64,000 bases of DNA from Branchiostoma floridae (GCF_000003815.2 NC_049990.1:16153548-16217547); one strand, 5' to 3'; positions 45,701-58,109 are shown, counted from the first letter of the stretch. Notes: generated by a model not told the origin, from the letters alone. Numbers and translations are program-made.

Positions 45701-48700
45701 CCTTTCTGTACGGAGACTTTGCCTGAATTTAGTTTCTGCCTACACTTAACCTAAAGTTTTTAAATAAAGTAAAATCAAAATATGCTATTTAAATAAATAA
45801 ATCTATCGAGATGACAAAAGGTAACTGTGTGCAGTAGGCTCCCAAATGTAAATACGGTTGACTCCATAAAAAGACTATAACTTATATTCTATCAAAATTA
45901 ATTTCATTAAAAGCCTTTGCTTACCTTCATGAAACGTCGGTGTTCTTGATCATGTACGAAGTCCAGTGGTTTTGCCCCATTCTGTGAACGCGTACGAGAA
46001 TAATTCATCGTAGTTTTCATGCAATGTTTTCATTTCCATTTCATTTTGCTGCTCATAAAAGAAGCTTTTTTTTCATTTCCTTTTTTTGGTGCTCATTAAA
46101 TTTGTGAATTTAAAAAGTGAATTTTATGTCTATACATGTGCATACATACATACATGTGCATACATATACATATATGTTTACATATACATGTAATTCCGCT
46201 TAATATTTCGGTCGGAAATTTCAGCGGTTGGTAAAAGGGAGTAAATCACGGCTTTTTAGCGGTGGGAGAAAATTTCATCGTCTCAAATGAGGAGTGATCA
46301 AATAATTGCGATTCTAGCGGTTGAATAGCAATCTTTGAAATTAAGTTACGATAACATATCAACACTTTACTGGTCACTATTCGACTACCAAAATCGCAAT
46401 CATTTGATTGATACAATGCTAACAGGTATTCTAATCTGACAGAAATTTCTAGAGTAGTGAGTCTATCTTTTCGCACTGAAGGGCTCTGTTTGCGCCGTGA
46501 ATTTCTCCCGCTTTTCAGTAAACCTTAACTTTAACAGGATATAAATCTGTCATTTGTCACTTCTATAAGTTACACATTTATAGACAATTCTCGAAGGTAG
46601 TACAAGTATCCCTGCTAAATTTTCCCCTTGTCATAGCTAACTAACTATCCTAAGTCGACAGATCAGGGAACTAGACTAGTAAAAATTTCTTAACAATCAT
46701 CAATTGTCCCTTTATTCTTACTACTCTTACTGATTATCTGTGCTGACCTTGTCTTTCGCCTCCACATTAGCGCCAAGTTGAATCAGCAGCTTCACCACCC
46801 CAGGGTTCTCTTTCCTGCTGGCCACATGGAGTGCGGTCCCGCCATACTGTGTGAACAGACAGAGGAACAAATAAAGCCGTTTTGACTTTTGTATATCTAC
46901 GGATCCAAAAAGACCCCCGGGGATAGAAGGCTATAATGACTGTCCATCGTTGAAAAACCCAAACTTAAACAGAAAATCTAATCGTCAATTGTTACTTCTA
47001 TACGATAAATTGATATAATGGTCGAAGGTAGTAAAATATTACTACGTACAATGTATTCAACCGCTGTCATCGGGGAGCATTCTAAGACTAGCAAACATTT
47101 CTAAACTATCATTATCTGTCCCTTCATTCTCTCTAAATGAGATGATTTTCTGTATTTACCATGTTTTTCGCCTCCACATTAGCGCTGAGTTGAACCAGCA
47201 GCTTCACCATCTCAGTGTTCCTTTTCATGCTGGCCCAATGGAGTGCGGTCCAGCCATCCTGAGTGAACAGACGGAGAAACAAATGAAGCCGTTTTGTGAG
47301 CCGCCGGATTCAAATAAACAAACGAGGATAGCAGGCAATAATGACTGTCCATCATTGTAAAACCTAAACTTACACATAAAATATAATTTTCAATTGTCAC
47401 TTTTTTACGATACATTAGTATGATTGTCGAAGATAGTACAAATACTCCGACTAACTTGAAAATTTAACCACTGTCATGGCTAATCGACCTAAGCCAAGAG
47501 ATCAGGAGACATTCGAAGACTAGTAAACATTGCCCAGCAATCATTTATTGTCCATTTATTCTGACTCATCATCATCGTGGGCTGACTAAATGAGATGGTT
47601 TTCTGTACTTACCTTGTCCTCTGCCTCCACATTAGCTCCGAGTTGAACCAGCAGCTTCACCATGTCAGTGTTCCCGTTCATGCTGGCCCAATGGAGTGCG
47701 GTGCAGTCATCCTGCGTGAACAGGTGGAAAAGCAAATGAAGCCGTTTTGTAAATCGGCGGATTTAAACAGACCTCCAAGGACAGCATAACGTAATTACTG
47801 TCCATCATGATTGTAGAACCTAAAGTTTTACAGGAAATATAACTTTCAGTCACTTTAGAATACATAGTTATAACTTTGGAATGTATCACAAATATTCCTA
47901 CTGAAACTGAACTCCTATCATGACTTAGGCCATGTTGATTTGATTATATAGATGACATCCTACCGTAACCCTAAAACTGGTGCGAGCATGCGAATAAAAA
48001 AGTTTGACCATAAAGTTTCCCTCTCTTTAACAAATGAGTAATACGGTACATACTCAACAATGCTCTTTATGTAACATCTTCTTTTTTGACATCTATAATT
48101 ATTTTCTTGGCATCCTATGCCATAAATTTTCTATCATAATATTTTCCGACATCTTTAGCAGTCTAAGTCATATATATGCTCATTTTGTAGCTGCTATGTA
48201 TGGTTTACAGTATGGTTGAAAACTTTATTTCTTTGGAAATGTCCGACAATTGATGCGCGCGTGGATGTCATCCATATATTAATCAAATCAACATGACTAT
48301 TGAGCATAAGCGGGAGACAGAAAAAAAACTTTAAGACTAGCAGGTATTTTATTGTATTTTAATTGTTATGAAATACCTGTACTACACTTAAAGGTTATAT
48401 GCAATCATTTCCTACGTAAGATAGATATGGTTTATTCATCGCACGACACATGTACATGTACTAGTATACAGAGCTCGAGTGAAAACTGGAAACACTGTGT
48501 ATTCCCATTGGAATTGCATGAATCGGACACCTAATAACAAGGTTTTGGAGTGGGAATGCTTGAATCTCTACTCGCTGAAAAAAATTATGTGATGCCAATG
48601 ACAAATCTGCATATGGAGTACGAACAAGCAAAGTGATATAAGAAGGGATAGAAACGCCAACCTCCCAAATCCTAAACACACATAAGCTGTAGTTACCCTT

Positions 48701-48804
48701 ACCACTGTCAACCTCTGATTGACGTCCCTCCCAGCCTGAAGACCCCTCCTCACGGTCTGCACGTCACCTTTTCGCACAGCATCCCAAAACTCGGCCTCGT
48801 CCAT
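39484..48804 (-). CDS. Ankyrin-Roc-COR (ROCO family) protein with C-terminal repeats
   Basis: Eleven exons on the minus strand: 48804-48703, 47711-47613, 47258-47160, 46846-46748, 45981-45925, 45653-45522, 42874-42638, 42550-42457, 42278-42112, 41871-41671, 40614-39484; phases agree, 805 residues. Residues 1-34 (MDEAEFWDAVRKGDVQTVRR) and three 33-residue exons (for example DGWTALHWASMKRNTEMVKL) form ankyrin repeats, one exon per repeat. A Roc GTPase domain follows with P-loop GPQEAGKST, DFAGQSEY as G3 and SHAD as G4. Then comes a COR-like region (LEPNWLCTDVFGKVM). The C-terminus is acidic (GGRDDEEEEQ) and ends in a 13-residue repeat. The Roc-COR part resembles DAPK1 and MFHAS1, but no kinase, LRR or death domain is visible. 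Likely a GTP-regulated scaffold; partners unknown. The intron 45521-42875 carries a 2.3-kb TIR element. Confidence 0.88.
43061..45349. mobile_element. 2.3-kb TIR element in the Roc-gene intron
   Basis: Left end ACGGGCCCGCCCTAAGATGC and right end GCATCTTAGGGCGGCTCCCGT are inverted repeats, with TA at both outer borders (43059-43060 and 45350-45351). Open frames inside are short and show no recognisable transposase. A MITE family A copy (44160-44318) and a fragment with CTATAGTGGCCA (about 44400-44510) related to the pogo-like element at 51515-53091 are nested inside. Confidence 0.7.
44160..44318. mobile_element. MITE family A copy, nested
   Basis: Ends in TTAAATGCATTGACAGTA. The interior has CCGCGAACAT, TACCGCGAAATTTAAA and their inverted partners, matching the layout of the copies in the patatin and PUDP regions. 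The left end is degraded. Confidence 0.65.
46233..46516. mobile_element. MITE with AAAAGGGAGTAAATCACGGC ends
   Basis: The left end AAAAGGGAGTAAATCACGGC pairs with right end GCCGTGAATTTCTCCCGCTT. The interior has a second imperfect inverted repeat (TCAAATAATTGCGATT with AATCGCAATCATTTGA). It is noncoding and lies in an intron between ankyrin exons. Confidence 0.7.
47931..48295. mobile_element. MITE with CATGTTGATTTGATTA ends
   Basis: Left CATGTTGATTTGATTATATA then GATGACATCC is mirrored at the right by GGATGTCATCCATATATTAA then TCAAATCAACATG, arms of about 33 bp. It lies in intron 1 of the ankyrin-Roc-COR gene. Confidence 0.75.
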
Positions 48805-50280
48805 GGCAGGTCGTTACTTCTGACACCTGTTATTAAGATGTATAAATACTTAAACTGCTGGCATTTGTGGTTATGTATTTTTTCACAAATATTGATTGCA
48901 CAAAAAGAAGGTTTAGTTCCCATAATTCCACTTGCAATGAGTTAACATTAACCTTTGCACCCACATTTTAAGTTACACGATGTTTGTTGTACTGATAACA
49001 GCGGCTCATGGAGTTTGGGAGTTAGAACGTCATGAATATTGATGTTCAAACCATCAAGATATTTGGCGATTTCATATCAACACCAACTGTAACATCAAAT
49101 AGAACTTGAAAAAATGTTCACTATGTGTCTGTGGAATTCAAAATAATCAATCAATCAAAATATCTTTGAAAGATTGAAAAGGTGTCGCCATTACACAGTC
49201 ACTCCTCTCGGTGCTGAATAAAAGAGTCTACAATATAAAAAGAATAAACAGATGGCCAGTGCTCTAGTGCATTGTGTACTTTATTTCGACTTATTTTCAC
49301 AAACCATTCAACTTTGCCAAATATTCCTTTATTGTACATATAAACTCACATCTTAGTATTATTTTCCACAGACCTTGTTTACTTTGAACATAACAATGAT
49401 GCATTGGTGCGAACCAGCGTTGATTTGTAACATATAGAATGACTGCCGTGCATGTTAGTACGTGACCGGATACAGTTAGCGCGACGTGCACTTTGATCAG
49501 CCCGAGTTTCAACTGAGCATTTGATTGGTTGTACCTCGAGAGCTACGGGGTACGGTATTATTAACATGTAAGGTATATTGGTGGGGCTTCCTGGTCAGAA
49601 AGGTACCGATCACCTTTACTTACAACAAGTTTTCATGGCAGTATTTTCAACCTTGTCGCGAAAGGTACATTCATATTCGTCTTACTACACATAATATTTG
49701 TGCCAGGATTTTCAGTTAGGTCACAGTGACAGAACTTACCGTGGATAAGGGTCTCCTTATAACACCTTCCCTCACATGACAGCTATGTTTACACCACACG
49801 TCGGCAATCTTATTAACACTCAATTGTTAACCTATCGAACGATGAATCAGACTGAGCCGTAACAAACGCAATAGGTATTTAAGTACTATAAAAGTATATG
49901 GCGAATGTGCCTACTTCGATGTTGGTTTTTCAATGGATTGTGAGTGGTTAGTTGAATAAAACATAAGACGTGGCTATATTAGTTTAAATGTTGCACATAT
50001 GGATTCAAATCTATCTTAACATAACGTCTCATGCATCTCTAACAATAAACACAATAAAACTTACCTGTACTTGTACCTGTTCCTTTTGTCTACCCGAAGG
50101 AAAACATGATCTCAAACCTCCAGCCACTCGCAGCTAGTACCGTACCCAAAATGGCGGTGTCGTAAAGTTCCGCTTTTTAGTTAATGAATAACCAATGACG
50201 TCGTTAACGAGGTTGACTGGTCAGGGTTCGCATACGAGTTCTTCGCCATCAGGTCCGAGATTGCGTCATAAAAATTACGC
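48805..50280 (-). promoter_or_regulatory. 5' region of the ankyrin-Roc-COR gene
   Basis: No further coding exon seen. On the minus strand GTACAG|GTAAGTTT near 50060-50068 and ACG|GTAAGTTC near 49733-49740 resemble donors and may end noncoding first exons. AAAATGGCGG at about 50147-50157 resembles a YY1-type promoter element. These are motif matches only. Confidence 0.35.
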
Positions 50281-50489
50281 TCAAAGATGGCTTTACAGCG
50301 TCTAGCTTTAGCTTTCATCAATTGAAATCAATTGGGAAGGCATTTACGCCTTGAGATGTTCGAAGATAGGGATAAATTTTGTTCTTGGTACAAGATATTG
50401 TTCCATGAATATAATCAATATTGTTGTGTTGTATACCAGGTAAACCGCCTGGCGTAACGCATTAGGTTTGTTCTCAATAGTACAAGCTG

Positions 50490-50640
50490 CATATCCGGAC
50501 AGATTTAATTGATCAGCTCACACCGGGAAGGTCCCCTACACCACTTTTGCATAAGTGTTGTTGGTTCTTGAGGTGTATCTCTCTTAAAACACGGGACCTC
50601 CATTTAATGTCGTATCCGAAGGACGGCCCTAATTACACTC
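50490..50640 (-). repeat. SINE-like repeat body
   Basis: Contains TCACACCGGGAAGGTCCCC, a GTTGGTTCTTGAGGTG block and AAAACACGGGACCTCCATTT, the family seen at 34045-34205. Confidence 0.6.
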
Positions 50641-51607
50641 TGGTCAATTACGGCATGTGACACGGTTCTAGTTAGTTGAAAACACGCGTATTCTTGTCAC
50701 TTTTTAACGCATGGTCGTATTGTAACGAAACTTCATACAGAGTTAGTACCATGTGATACCTATGAAATGCACCTGTAATCTCAATTGATGCACTGTAATT
50801 TAGGGTTAGAAATAACGATTTTGGTTACTGTTGATTCGTTGATGTATGGATTCACCAGCGGGGACACGGAATATATCCTTGATTTTTTACGAGATAAAGA
50901 GTTTATTTACAACGGAAATAATCTGTCCAAGGGTATTTTGGATTATGAAACGAAATGGAGATAATTTTGGGGCAAAAACATCAAAAACAAAGATTTTTCC
51001 TCCTTTTTTTCGCAAACATATCGTTGTTACAAAAATATCATAATTCTAAGTTCAAATACCCCTGGATAATATTTATCTGCAAGCTATAATGCCAATAAAA
51101 TAACCACTTTTTCTATCAATTTTACAATTTTTACCGCGGGGAAATAGCATTTAAAAGTAGTCAACACGTTCCGCTGTCAGCCGGGCCTCTCATCCCCGTT
51201 TTCGCGCCATTTCACTCTCCTGGGGGTAGGAACGCGGTCGGAAGGTACCATTATGCTGCTTTCGCGGGGGTGCCTTTTTCGTTATATGTTCATATTTGAC
51301 AAACACTTGGCCGTTATATATAACGGGTGCCATTCAAAAGACTTCCCATAATGAATGTTTGTGTGCCATAGATTGTAACTTCCTTTTCTTTTAAAAATCC
51401 AATGCAGATTTGTATGTAAATTGACTATTCTGACGGCTCACGCTTCCTTGGGGTTACGCGCGGTCACTGGTTCGTCCGACCCGATTTTGCGGCTAAATGG
51501 GGTCCGTTTTGATGTACAGTCAAACCTGTATTAGCGGCCACCTTTGCAACCGGCCACCTGCCCATAGTGGCCACTTTATCTCGGTCCCTTGGATTCGTAA
51601 TGATTAA

Positions 51608-52264
51608 AGGGGCATTCCACTCCAGAAGGGAGTCTTGTTTTCCAATAGATAATGTGTCAATGAATACATAATCAGCCGAATTTTGTGGAATTCACCTTGG
51701 GATGAATTACGTGATGTGTGTTTTATAAAACAATAATGACTCACTAAACCCATGCAGACCCTACCCATTCATTAACTATACGCATAGACACTTTGTTTAT
51801 CGTACATATTTTCGGTTGGTCGACGGGTACGCTAAGCACACCGAGAAGTAAATTGCTCATAAGATAGCAAAGTTTACTCGTACACGACGCTAATTTATGT
51901 GCGCTCCTGAAGTTTGTTTGGTATCGTGGCCTACAAGTTATGCCTTGTAGTTCGGGATAGCATTCTTATATCAGGTTGGTTCTGAAATGNNNNNNNNNNN
52001 NNNNNNNNNNNNNNNNNNNNNNNNNNNNNNNNNNNNNNNNNNNNNNNNNNNNNNNNNNNNNNNNNNNNNNNNNNNNNNNNNNNNNNNNNATAGGATTATA
52101 CAATTAGAGGGTACTTGGGGAGTTTAGTAGAAGAGTGAATGCTTTTGAGGCATGTGGAGCAACTGGGTACTTTATCGTATAATGTGAAGTAGTACTGCAG
52201 TTATCACTTCCTAAAATTAATATTTATCGGAAAATAACACTCCCGTGTGGACTGGAATGCCCCT
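51608..52264. mobile_element. TTAA-flanked TIR element nested in the pogo-like element
   Basis: Left end AGGGGCATTCCACTCCAG and right end CTGGAATGCCCCT, with TTAA at both borders (51604-51607 and 52265-52268), as for piggyBac-type insertions. The interior contains the 100-N gap, so its content is only partly known. Removing it and one TTAA makes the host element continuous. Confidence 0.7.
51990..52089. other. Assembly gap (100 N)
   Basis: Exactly 100 N, probably a gap of unknown size. It lies between the ankyrin-Roc-COR gene and the second RABL6 copy, where the missing RABL6 exon 1 might be expected. Confidence 0.95.
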
Positions 52265-53214
52265 TTAAGAAATAGGCTTAGCAGCAACCTGTCCAACGCG
52301 GCCACGGCCACACGATTTCTGGTCCCGCAGGTACAAAAACATTGCCGATTATGGCCACGGGGACCGCTGATCTATGTTTCGGCACGCGTTCGGCCATATA
52401 CAGCAGCCGAATCGTCACCCTACGCCGGATTTAAAACCTCTTTGACTTATTTTCAAAACAAAACTTCGTAAACTGGCGCTACCCATACCCGCTGACAAAC
52501 GAGGTCATATAAGGTCAATAGACGACACCAATGTTACGGAGGTTAATTGTGTTAAAGTTACGTTCTAATACACTATCGCCTAGGTTAATTTACATCACAA
52601 AAACTTTCTAAATAAATTGTTACAAAGACAAAATGATATGAACTTCAGACTATGGTGGATTTTATTCCTACATTTATTAAGAGATAAGTCTAAAATGACG
52701 AGACTTTTCTTGTGAATACCACATTAGTATAATGGGCGAATCTGACGTGTGAACGCGAGTGGGAACACTCAGACGGCGAAGTATCAAAGGATACAAGACG
52801 AAAGATCAAAGAAATATGACGATACCGGTCTCTTCAGACAATATCAACTGTAGAACATTTAAAACTTTTTATAGCTTTTGTTTTCTTAATACACATAGTG
52901 TAAAAATCATTGCAGTAACGTTACATGTACAGTACTGTATTATGTGAATAAAGATCAGTGGGTACTAAAACCATGTGTAACTTATTGCTTGTGGTCAATT
53001 AATTAGCATATTCTCTATAGTGGCCACCTCTCTATAGTGGCCAATTTTTACCAGTCCCTTGAGTGGCCGCTATAGACAGGTTTGACTGTACTTACTACTC
53101 TGTGTCTCTTATCATGCAATCGCTATATAATCTGTCTAAAGTAAAGGTGTACTAGTATGCTTGTGTTGATGTTTCATTCTAAATCTAATATCTGGTCTGA
53201 TGTTATATATACAG

Positions 53215-56206
53215 GGTGACCGTAACACAGGGAAGACCTGCCTGTTCCACCGACTACAGGGACACAAATTTGTGGAGGAATATCTCCCTACTCATGAACT
53301 ACAGGTGAGACATTTTGTAGCCACTGCAAGACCATACCCGTAGTCCAATTGCAAACAGCATAAGACAGTGGCATACACATGTACAGAGTTAAATAGGAAC
53401 TAACATCTATTCTATGTCTATTTCCACTCAAACTATTTGAAATCAAAAGCTTCACATCTATTCTATGTCTATTTCCACTCAAACTATTTGAAATCAAAAG
53501 CTACACATCTATTCTATGTCTATTTCCCCTCAAACTATTTGAAATCAAAAGCTACACATCTATTCTATGTCTATTTCCACTCAAACTATTTGAAATCAAA
53601 AGCTACACATCTATTCTATGTCTATTTCCACTCAAACTATTTGAAATCAAAAGCTTTTCCGTATGCAGTCGGAGATAAATATTTTTCACAGATAATTGGG
53701 TTTGCTACCTAAGCAAGAAGTTTTTTATTGTTCGGTAAGATGTGAGAGATTTCTGGGACTAATGTATTCATTTATTTTGCCTCTGTAGGTTGCCACCATA
53801 GTTTGGAACTACAAAGCCACTGATGACGTCGTAAAGGTGGAGGTGTGGGACGTCGTGGACAAAGCCAAGAAACGCAAAAAATCGGACTCGCTCAAGCTTG
53901 AGAACGATCCGGACCTCGCAGACGAGTTGGCACAGGCTCTCGACGCCGAATTCCTCGACGTATACAAGAACTGTAACGGTGTGATCATGATGGTTGATAT
54001 CACCAAGCAGTGGACGTTCGATTACGTGGCACGCGAGCTACCCAAAGTACCCGCTCACATCCCCGTCTTGATACTGGCGAATTTTCGCGACATGGGCGAG
54101 CATCGTGTCATCAGCGCCGACCACCTCATCTATTGGATCGAGGGGCTGGACAGACCGGAGGGTGCGGCGGACATACGGTTCGCCGAGTCTTCCATGAGGA
54201 ACGGGTTCGGACTGAAGTATCTCCACAAGTTCTTCAACATCCCCTTTCTTCAGCTACAGAGGGAGACGTTGCTACGGCAACTGGAGACAAACAAGCGGGA
54301 CATGATGGCGATGATCGAGGAACTCGGCATCCACTCGGAATCGGAGGAGCAGAATTACGACCTGTACATCCAGGGATTGGCCAAGAAGAGGAGGCCGACG
54401 CCCACCCGACCCACCCACCTTCCCACGGAAGCCCAGAACGGCGGCGGGAATGCCGAGAACCAATCAGATTCGGCCGCGACGACGCCCGCACGATCCAACC
54501 TCTCCACTCCCGCCACCACGTCATCCATGTCCAATGCAGCCACTCCAGCCACCACTCCAGGGGGTATACCCCTGCGTCAACCCCCGGGGGTTACACACCT
54601 TCCCCCACTCCTGGGGCAACCACGCCAGCCACCACCCCCGCCCAGGAGAACAAGCCGACCCCACAGAAGCAAGGTTTCATGTCGAGATTGTTCGGGAACT
54701 CCAGCCCTGCCCAGCAGGACACAGCTGCCCATGACCCAGGGGCTGGCACCCCCACCCCAGCCTCCCCACCCACGGGGGCCATCAAGGCGGTGGAGGACTT
54801 TGTTCCAGATGAAGGTTTAGACAGCCGGTTTTTGGACGAACCGGAACCTGCCAAACCTGCACCGGTCCGGACTGCAGATCCAGCAAATATGGAGGACTCA
54901 GACAGTGATGTTGAAGGTAATGATATTACCGGTAATGTTTAACTTTAAGCAGTGATTTTAAGCAATGATAAAAGTTTGAATTAGATTGTTACTTCCACCC
55001 ATTAGTTTTTAGGTCTCCACTTGCAATTGCTATTCTAACTCTGGGTGACTCCAGTCTTCGAGCGCCACAAAGGAGAGGGGCGCCCAAGGGCATCCTCCCT
55101 CAAAAAATGTTGAAATTCATACAACTGTAAATCTCTAAAACACTATCTCTTGCATTTTGAGATGCAAATTTTGTTGAATACAGCAAAGTTAATGTCAGAC
55201 AGGTCATATGCGACATAGTATGATATATAGTATCCCTGGTCAATCAGAATTTTCTGCTTGTCAGAGAATCCATTGTTTTGAGAACAGTGCATCCATTTAA
55301 ATGTTTAGCCCTTACATCATTATGTTTATGTAATAGGTTATGGAAATTGTTTGAAAGAATGCTCTTTTCCTATGAAATAAAACATCTTTTTATTTTCATG
55401 ATCTGTCAATAGGAAACCCCATGGTGGCAGGCTTTGCGGAGGAGATTGATTCAGAGGATGAGATGCCCAATCAGGCTCCTGCGAAATTGGCGTCCGCAAC
55501 GCTGGACATCGACCTTTCCAGTGACGAAGACAAACCCGTGGTCGCCAAGGACGCAGACATCGAAGACGACCTACCAACCCCCATCCTACAGCCACAAAAA
55601 ACAACAGATTCCCTCAAACCCCTTTCTGATCCCTTCACTTCAAAATCTCACACTGTGTCAAGCGATGCAGAAGAGGTCCAAGAGACTGTCCAATCAGACG
55701 GTGATGAGGACACAAATCAACCAATCGTAGCTGCCGATGTAGACATTTCCAGTGAGGATGAACAGAAGGGGCTTGATGATTGGTTAGGAGGAGGAGGGGG
55801 GGAGGGTAAAGTTGATGGGTTGGTATCAAAGGTAGATGATATCAGCTTAGATGGAGCAGAAGCTGCAGTAGAACTTAAGAAAGAGGATTTCGATTTCTTA
55901 GAGAAAGTCAGCAAGCCGTTGTCAGGACAAGAGTCGGGAGAAGGGGACAGGGAAGACATCGGCCAGAAGAAGAAGAAGAAGAAAAAGAAGGATCGCAGGA
56001 GTGATGTAGAGGAAGATGGAGAGAAGTCTCACAAGAAGAAACACAAGAAACACCGGGAGAGAGAAAAGGAGAAAGTGTCAGACGAAGGAGAAGGGAAGAA
56101 GAAAAAGAAGAAGCACCAAAAGAAGGAAGTGGACGAATTGGAAGAGTTTCTGGGGGGTGGGGTAGGTAAAGGGGGAGGGGGTGGGGAAGGGTACGAGATA
56201 TTTTGA
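53215..56206 (+). pseudogene. RABL6: Second RABL6 copy, lacking exon 1 and frameshifted
   Basis: Exons equivalent to RABL6 exons 2-4 lie at 53215-53304, 53789-54916 and 55413-56206. The P-loop GDRNTGKT and the GTPase core are intact and nearly identical to copy 1. No equivalent of exon 1 (48 residues with the start codon) is seen upstream. The large exon is 1128 bp against 1129 in copy 1. A run of six G in copy 1 (30157-30162) is five here (54560-54564), shifting the frame inside the Pro/Thr linker and reaching a stop at 54818-54820. Downstream of the shift the original frame is otherwise open, and the last exon is intact (ends [10 protein letters not shown]...). So it is either a recent pseudogene, an allele carrying one lesion, or a homopolymer sequencing error. 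Confidence 0.7.
53403..53655. repeat. 51-bp tandem repeat in RABL6 copy 2 intron 2
   Basis: About five nearly identical units of 51 bp, each with CACATCTATTCTATGTCTAT, TTCCACTCAAACTATTTGAA and ATCAAAAGCT. Copy 1 has a single related stretch (about 29195-29230). The open frames here are artefacts of a period divisible by three. Confidence 0.9.
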
Positions 56207-56636
56207 TTGGTAGCCTAGAGCCATCTGAAGCACACTGTACTTAGAATAAGACATAATTTAAGAGATGATAAAAGCCAAAGTTTTTTGCAATGTCCTAATC
56301 AGATTTATGTATCATAAAGGTTTCCTCTTAATACAAGAAGAGTATACACATGTTCATATATGACAGTGTACTTTATTGCAAACAATTTGTTTCTTGCTGT
56401 AAACATATTGGAGCACTGATTGAAAGAGAGATTTGATGCCAAACTCATTTGACAACATATCATATAATATGTGTATTGTTGAATGGCATTCTTTGTATTT
56501 GATATATTTCGTCCCATGGCATTCAACTTTATGATACCTACAGAGGATCATACCAATGTACTTTATGATAGTATGTCTTGTTTTTTTGGTAATGCCACAG
56601 GAGTGGAGGCATTTTCCCACTTCTGAGGCCAATGAA

Positions 56637-56642
56637 AATAAA
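56637..56642 (+). promoter_or_regulatory. Candidate poly(A) signal, RABL6 copy 2
   Basis: AATAAA at the position equivalent to 32546-32551 in copy 1. Confidence 0.35.
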
Positions 56643-57416
56643 TGTGTCTCCAGTTAACCGACTGACCCAGCAAAGACCTGTTGACCCTAGCAGTTTAGCT
56701 TATCAATATATTTTTGCTTGCCCATATATATCTGTATCATTACAATGTGATGTTGAAAATACCAGTGCCTGATGCATTTCAGTTTTGCATTGCTTAAATG
56801 GATTTGGCATAATACTTCACCCTAAATCTAGGAAAAGAGAAATATTTCTTAAACCAGAAACACATCTTATTTTTCCTAAGCCTAACTACGTACAGATCAT
56901 ACAGAATCTGATGTACTTTATGATAGTATTGTGTTTTTTTTTCGCAATGTCTTAAGAGTGGAGGCATTTTTTCACTACTAATGCCTTTATTCATGCTCAA
57001 AGTAGGATAGATTATATTGTATACTACTATCATCAGATGCTTTTTGCCCTAACTACATCTGTTGTAACTTGTATGTCTGTTTTAATTGAAATGTCTGAAG
57101 ATTTGACTTGTAGAAACGCTTGGTATTTAATGTAATTTTGATAGTATAGTGTTGTTACTATCATGATGGTTTACATTTGGCACATGTCATCTGAGTTGTA
57201 TGTATGTCTGCAGTATGATCCACAATAGCAAACTTTAATTTTTAGTTGTGGAATGATATTTCTTCAGTTGAAAACCCAACAGTAATGTGTTGCAGTAGGT
57301 AGAAGATTTTGGTGAATTTTCGTATTCTTCAGAGAACGTGAACTTATTGATCACCCCTCATACAGGTACATTGAATGAACTGTATTCTAAGATTTGTCCA
57401 AGTGCGGTTTTAAATG

Positions 57417-57791
57417 NNNNNNNNNNNNNNNNNNNNNNNNNNNNNNNNNNNNNNNNNNNNNNNNNNNNNNNNNNNNNNNNNNNNNNNNNNNNNNNNNNNN
57501 NNNNNNNNNNNNNNNNNNNNNNNNNNNNNNNNNNNNNNNNNNNNNNNNNNNNNNNNNNNNNNNNNNNNNNNNNNNNNNNNNNNNNNNNNNNNNNNNNNNN
57601 NNNNNNNNNNNNNNNNNNNNNNNNNNNNNNNNNNNNNNNNNNNNNNNNNNNNNNNNNNNNNNNNNNNNNNNNNNNNNNNNNNNNNNNNNNNNNNNNNNNN
57701 NNNNNNNNNNNNNNNNNNNNNNNNNNNNNNNNNNNNNNNNNNNNNNNNNNNNNNNNNNNNNNNNNNNNNNNNNNNNNNNNNNNNNNNNNNN
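57417..57791. other. Assembly gap (375 N)
   Basis: A run of 375 N in the copy 2 block. Copy 1 has ordinary AT-rich sequence of nearly the same length here (about 33341-33713), so no exon is expected to be hidden in it. Long frames spanning it are meaningless. Confidence 0.95.
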
Positions 57792-58109
57792 TCTTTGCTA
57801 AATACCATATTAAGGAACACATTGAACTTTTGAATGCCTCATGCCTTGCTGCTTGTAGTGTTATTTCATAGCCTTTGAGTATATGTAGTTGAATAAAACG
57901 CAAGGCGACAAGGAACTGCACTTATGTGAATTTCAAAATGAATTTAGTAGGATAAGTGATGGAAGCAGTACGAATATCTGTATATTGATTGAATAAATTT
58001 TACTGCTGTTCAAGGAACTAGTCACTTTGTCATGTCCACTCAATAATTGTGATGTATGATTTGTTTGTAATGCTAACTTTAAGCTGCTTCATAGAGCAAA
58101 CAGTATGCA

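Larger units (their letters stand above)
51515..53091. mobile_element. pogo/Tc1-like TIR element
   Basis: Left end TACAGTCAAACCTGTATTAG then CGGCCAC, and right end GTGGCCGCTATAGACAGG then TTTGACTGTA: inverted repeats of about 28 bp starting CAGTCAAACCTGT with TA flanks. This form is typical of pogo/Tc1-mariner-related elements. No transposase frame is visible. A second TIR element (51608-52264) with an N gap is inserted in it. Confidence 0.75.

Noticed and set aside
57338-57921. Long frames across the N run
   Set aside because: They exist only because N gives no stop codons.
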